Part shown: positions 62,084-64,000 of the stretch, piece after piece
Numbering within the stretch: position 1 is the first letter of the stretch
Layout: each line of letters starts with the position of its first letter
Source: Symbiodinium natans
Lineage: Eukaryota; Sar; Dinophyceae; Suessiales; Symbiodiniaceae
Assembly: GCA_905221605.1 (NCBI GenBank)
Contig: CAJNDS010002335.1
Coordinates: 1,121,887-1,185,886, forward strand
Length of the DNA: 64,000 nucleotides
Direction: 5' to 3'
Translations under genes and position numbers: made by a program
The notes under the pieces: model-generated
Told to the model about the DNA's origin: nothing
Databases searched by the model: none
Seen by the model: only the letters and a program-made list of their open reading frames with translations

Positions 62084-63875
62084 GTTGGAGCTCGCCTCGG
62101 AGGAATCTGCGGTGAGGTTCTTGGGAATGGAAATCAAGCAGGAGAAGAATGAGGAGGGGGAAGTCACGGGATATAGGGTGGATCAAGAAGGCTACATCCG
62201 GGAGATCCTACGACACCGAAAGGTTGAACCAACCCAAAGAGGCCTCATACCTGCACCAAAAGAATGGATGTCCTTGAACCAAGACCTCTTCCCAAAGACC
62301 GTCGATGAGCATCATGTCAAGGAAGCTCAGTCAAGGACAGGCGAGCTCCTCTGGCTAGCACAGAGAAGCAGGCCAGACTTATCGTATGTCACAAGCATCA
62401 TGGGAAGCCTTACAAGCAAGGACCCGGAGAGAGCCAACCGCATCGGCAAGCGTGTCTTGATGTACATCAACGCGACGCAGGACATGGCCCTTCACTATGC
62501 AAGCGATGGCGAAAGGCTTCTCAACACCTACACGGATGCGTCCTACGCACCAGAAGGTGATCGAAGCCACGCGGGCATGATCACTTTTTGGTCGAATTCG
62601 CCAATCTCATGGCGGAGCAATCGACAATCGCTGGTTACAACCAGCTCAGCCGAAGCAGAGCTCCTAGCAGCCAGTGAAGGGGCGAAGATGTTGGAGTCGA
62701 TCGAGGCCCTGTTGGGGGACTTTGGTGTCGTGGCAGAAAGAAAAACTCTGCTCGTGGACAACCGCGCTGCGATCACGATCGCCACGAGCGAAGGAGGATC
62801 GTGGAGGTCAAGACACCTGAAAGTCCGCCACAAAGCCTTGCGTCATGAAGTTGAAGAAGGCCTGCTGAAGATCGAATATTGCCCAGGCGAAGCCCAGCTC
62901 GCCGACGGCTTAACCAAAATGTTGCCGTCGCAGCGGATGCTTATGCTCACGCGATTCTGGGGTCTATATGGCAGCCAAGATGAGGAGGGGTCAAGAGCGA
63001 TGATGAAGGCCATCAAGAATGACGAAGAGAACGAAGCCTCCGGTCACCCTCGCTGCAAGCAGACCAGCAAAGGTGACAACGCAGCAGCCGCAGCAACCCA
63101 CAAGCAACAAGGTGTCATGGGGTGCTGTCTAGGGTTGCTAGTGTTTCTTCAGGGTTTGGTTGCTGGAGAAGGGAGACCTGTTGCAGATGATGAAGAAGGC
63201 GAAGGACCCATGGCAGTGGATTCATCGCTGGAGTTCTACGCAATGGTGCTCATGGTCATTATATGCGCTGTGGCCTTATGGGAAGGTGCAAAAGCGGTTA
63301 GCAGATCCGCTGCACAAGCCGTAAGGTTGAGGGCGCTCGCCTCCGACCAGCAAGAGCCGAGCCTGGACAAGCAGGATTTAAGAAGGCTCAACAGACTGCT
63401 AAAGCGAGGCCCGGAAAACCTGAGCAGTGAGGAGAAGCGAGAGCTGATCTCCTTGGCAGATGGGGCAGGCGTAGACATCTCTGGTGTCGTGCTGAGCGCC
63501 GAAAGGGCGGTAAGACCGCCGTCGCCAAGGCAACCTCCTCCAGTTCAAGTTCCCACGCTGGACGATGAACTGGAAAGAATGTGGTTCGGTCAGCGGGCAG
63601 CGTCATCGAGTTCAAGACAACCACCGTCAGCAGAAAGACCACCTCCGCCGCCAATTGGTTCGATCCGCCACGAGTGTGGACACCAGAGGGACAAAGAGGT
63701 GCAAGTGAACCTGCTGAGGGAGATGCCGAAGAAGGTTTTCATCACGCCGAGTGGAGGGTGCATCCACTCAACCAGGGATTGTTCAACCCTGGCAAAGTCC
63801 GTGAAGTACATTGAGAAGGAGGTGTGTATGAAGTGCATGCCAGGCCAAGCCGAGATCACCGAGCGACCCGTTTAG
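62084..63875 (+). CDS. pol: pol, last part: RT end, RNase H, membrane segments and Cys/His tail
   Basis: Residues counted from 62070. RNase H: D156 (TYTDASYAP), E195 (TTSSAEAEL), D230 (LVDNRAAI), D279 (AQLADGLTK), the full copia-type set. After about residue 300 comes a tail not found in classical copia: two hydrophobic segments at about 348-368 (VMGCCLGLLVFLQGLVAG) and 387-407 (FYAMVLMVIICAVALWEGA), a charged helix, a Pro-rich linker, and a terminal motif C564-x-H566-x4-C571-x14-C586-x2-C589. Stop TAG at 63873-63875, 50 bases before the polypurine tract. Confidence 0.85.
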
Positions 63876-63925
63876 AGGCCGGAAGGTGATGAAATTCGAA
63901 GGTGGTGAAGCCTTGCGGCGACACC

Positions 63926-63934
63926 AAGGAGGGG
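63926..63934 (+). promoter_or_regulatory. Polypurine tract (plus-strand primer)
   Basis: AAGGAGGGG immediately precedes the TG of the 3' LTR, the usual place and composition for the RNase H-resistant primer. Confidence 0.85.
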
Positions 63935-64000
63935 TGAAGATGTCATTTGAAACATGTACCACCTCCCGACCTGAAGATGAAGATAAGCTGCGGTTGTGTA
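63935..64000 (+). repeat. 3' LTR, first 66 bases
   Basis: Identical base for base to 54554-54619. The rest lies beyond the window. Confidence 0.95.

Larger units (their letters stand above)
54554..64000 (+). mobile_element. Ty1/copia LTR retrotransposon with extra domains (3' end beyond the window)
   Basis: Bounded by a 5' LTR at 54554 and a 3' LTR starting at 63935; the first 66 bases of both are identical and begin TG. A polypurine tract AAGGAGGGG (63926-63934) abuts the 3' LTR. Integrase precedes reverse transcriptase, the copia order. Domain order: gag, CCCH finger, CCHC knuckle, protease, methyltransferase-like, integrase, dioxygenase-like, reverse transcriptase, RNase H, membrane/Cys tail. 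Target-site duplication cannot be checked because the 3' flank is outside. Same strand as the host genes. Confidence 0.93.

Noticed and set aside
1-64000. tRNA or rRNA genes
   Set aside because: I found no cloverleaf with the conserved GGTTCRANYCC box or rRNA core sequence by eye.

Overview
The window looks like nuclear DNA of a dinoflagellate or close relative. Evidence: plant/dinoflagellate-type telomere heptamers (TTTAGGG), intron-dense genes with many AG|G acceptors, hairpin introner-like elements, all convincing genes on one strand, and a Ty1/copia retrotransposon with dinoflagellate-style extra domains. The species cannot be named from sequence alone.

Positions 1-54,550 look non-coding at first because almost every exon is only 30-170 bases. 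Reading splice sites and phases by eye recovers many plus-strand exons. The best-supported genes are a UDP-glycosyltransferase-like gene (495-3,591), a small membrane protein (4,110-5,614), an unknown five-exon gene (13,106-13,820), a TMEM110/STIMATE-like membrane protein (17,686-24,845), a secreted candidate 2OG-Fe(II) dioxygenase (34,522-35,322), and a cyclic-nucleotide-gated, voltage-sensor-type ion channel of about 22 exons (40,086-51,652). Many further exons are convincing as protein but unassigned.

The introns hold tracts of TTTAGGG (G-strand) and CCCTAAA (C-strand) repeats plus several families of 80-150-base hairpin elements whose ends coincide with splice sites. Three introns (37,310-37,351; 39,438-39,492; 49,904-49,981) consist of nothing but degenerate telomere heptamers and splice out in phase. 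At three loci an exon edge with its splice site is duplicated on both sides of a telomere-type array, which suggests that telomere-repeat insertion creates or extends introns. Two minisatellites are also present: a 54-base repeat (26,880-28,735) and a pair of inverted arms (23,145-24,560).

From 54,554 to the window end lies one Ty1/copia element (5' LTR 54,554-54,882; 3' LTR starts at 63,935 and is cut by the window end). Its order is gag with zinc fingers, protease, a cytosine-methyltransferase-like domain, integrase with a long acidic insert, a candidate 2OG-Fe(II) dioxygenase domain, reverse transcriptase, RNase H, and a tail with two membrane segments and a Cys/His motif. Four frame breaks interrupt it although the visible LTR sequence is identical. 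All intron-exon models here are read by eye; exon ends are approximate where stated.
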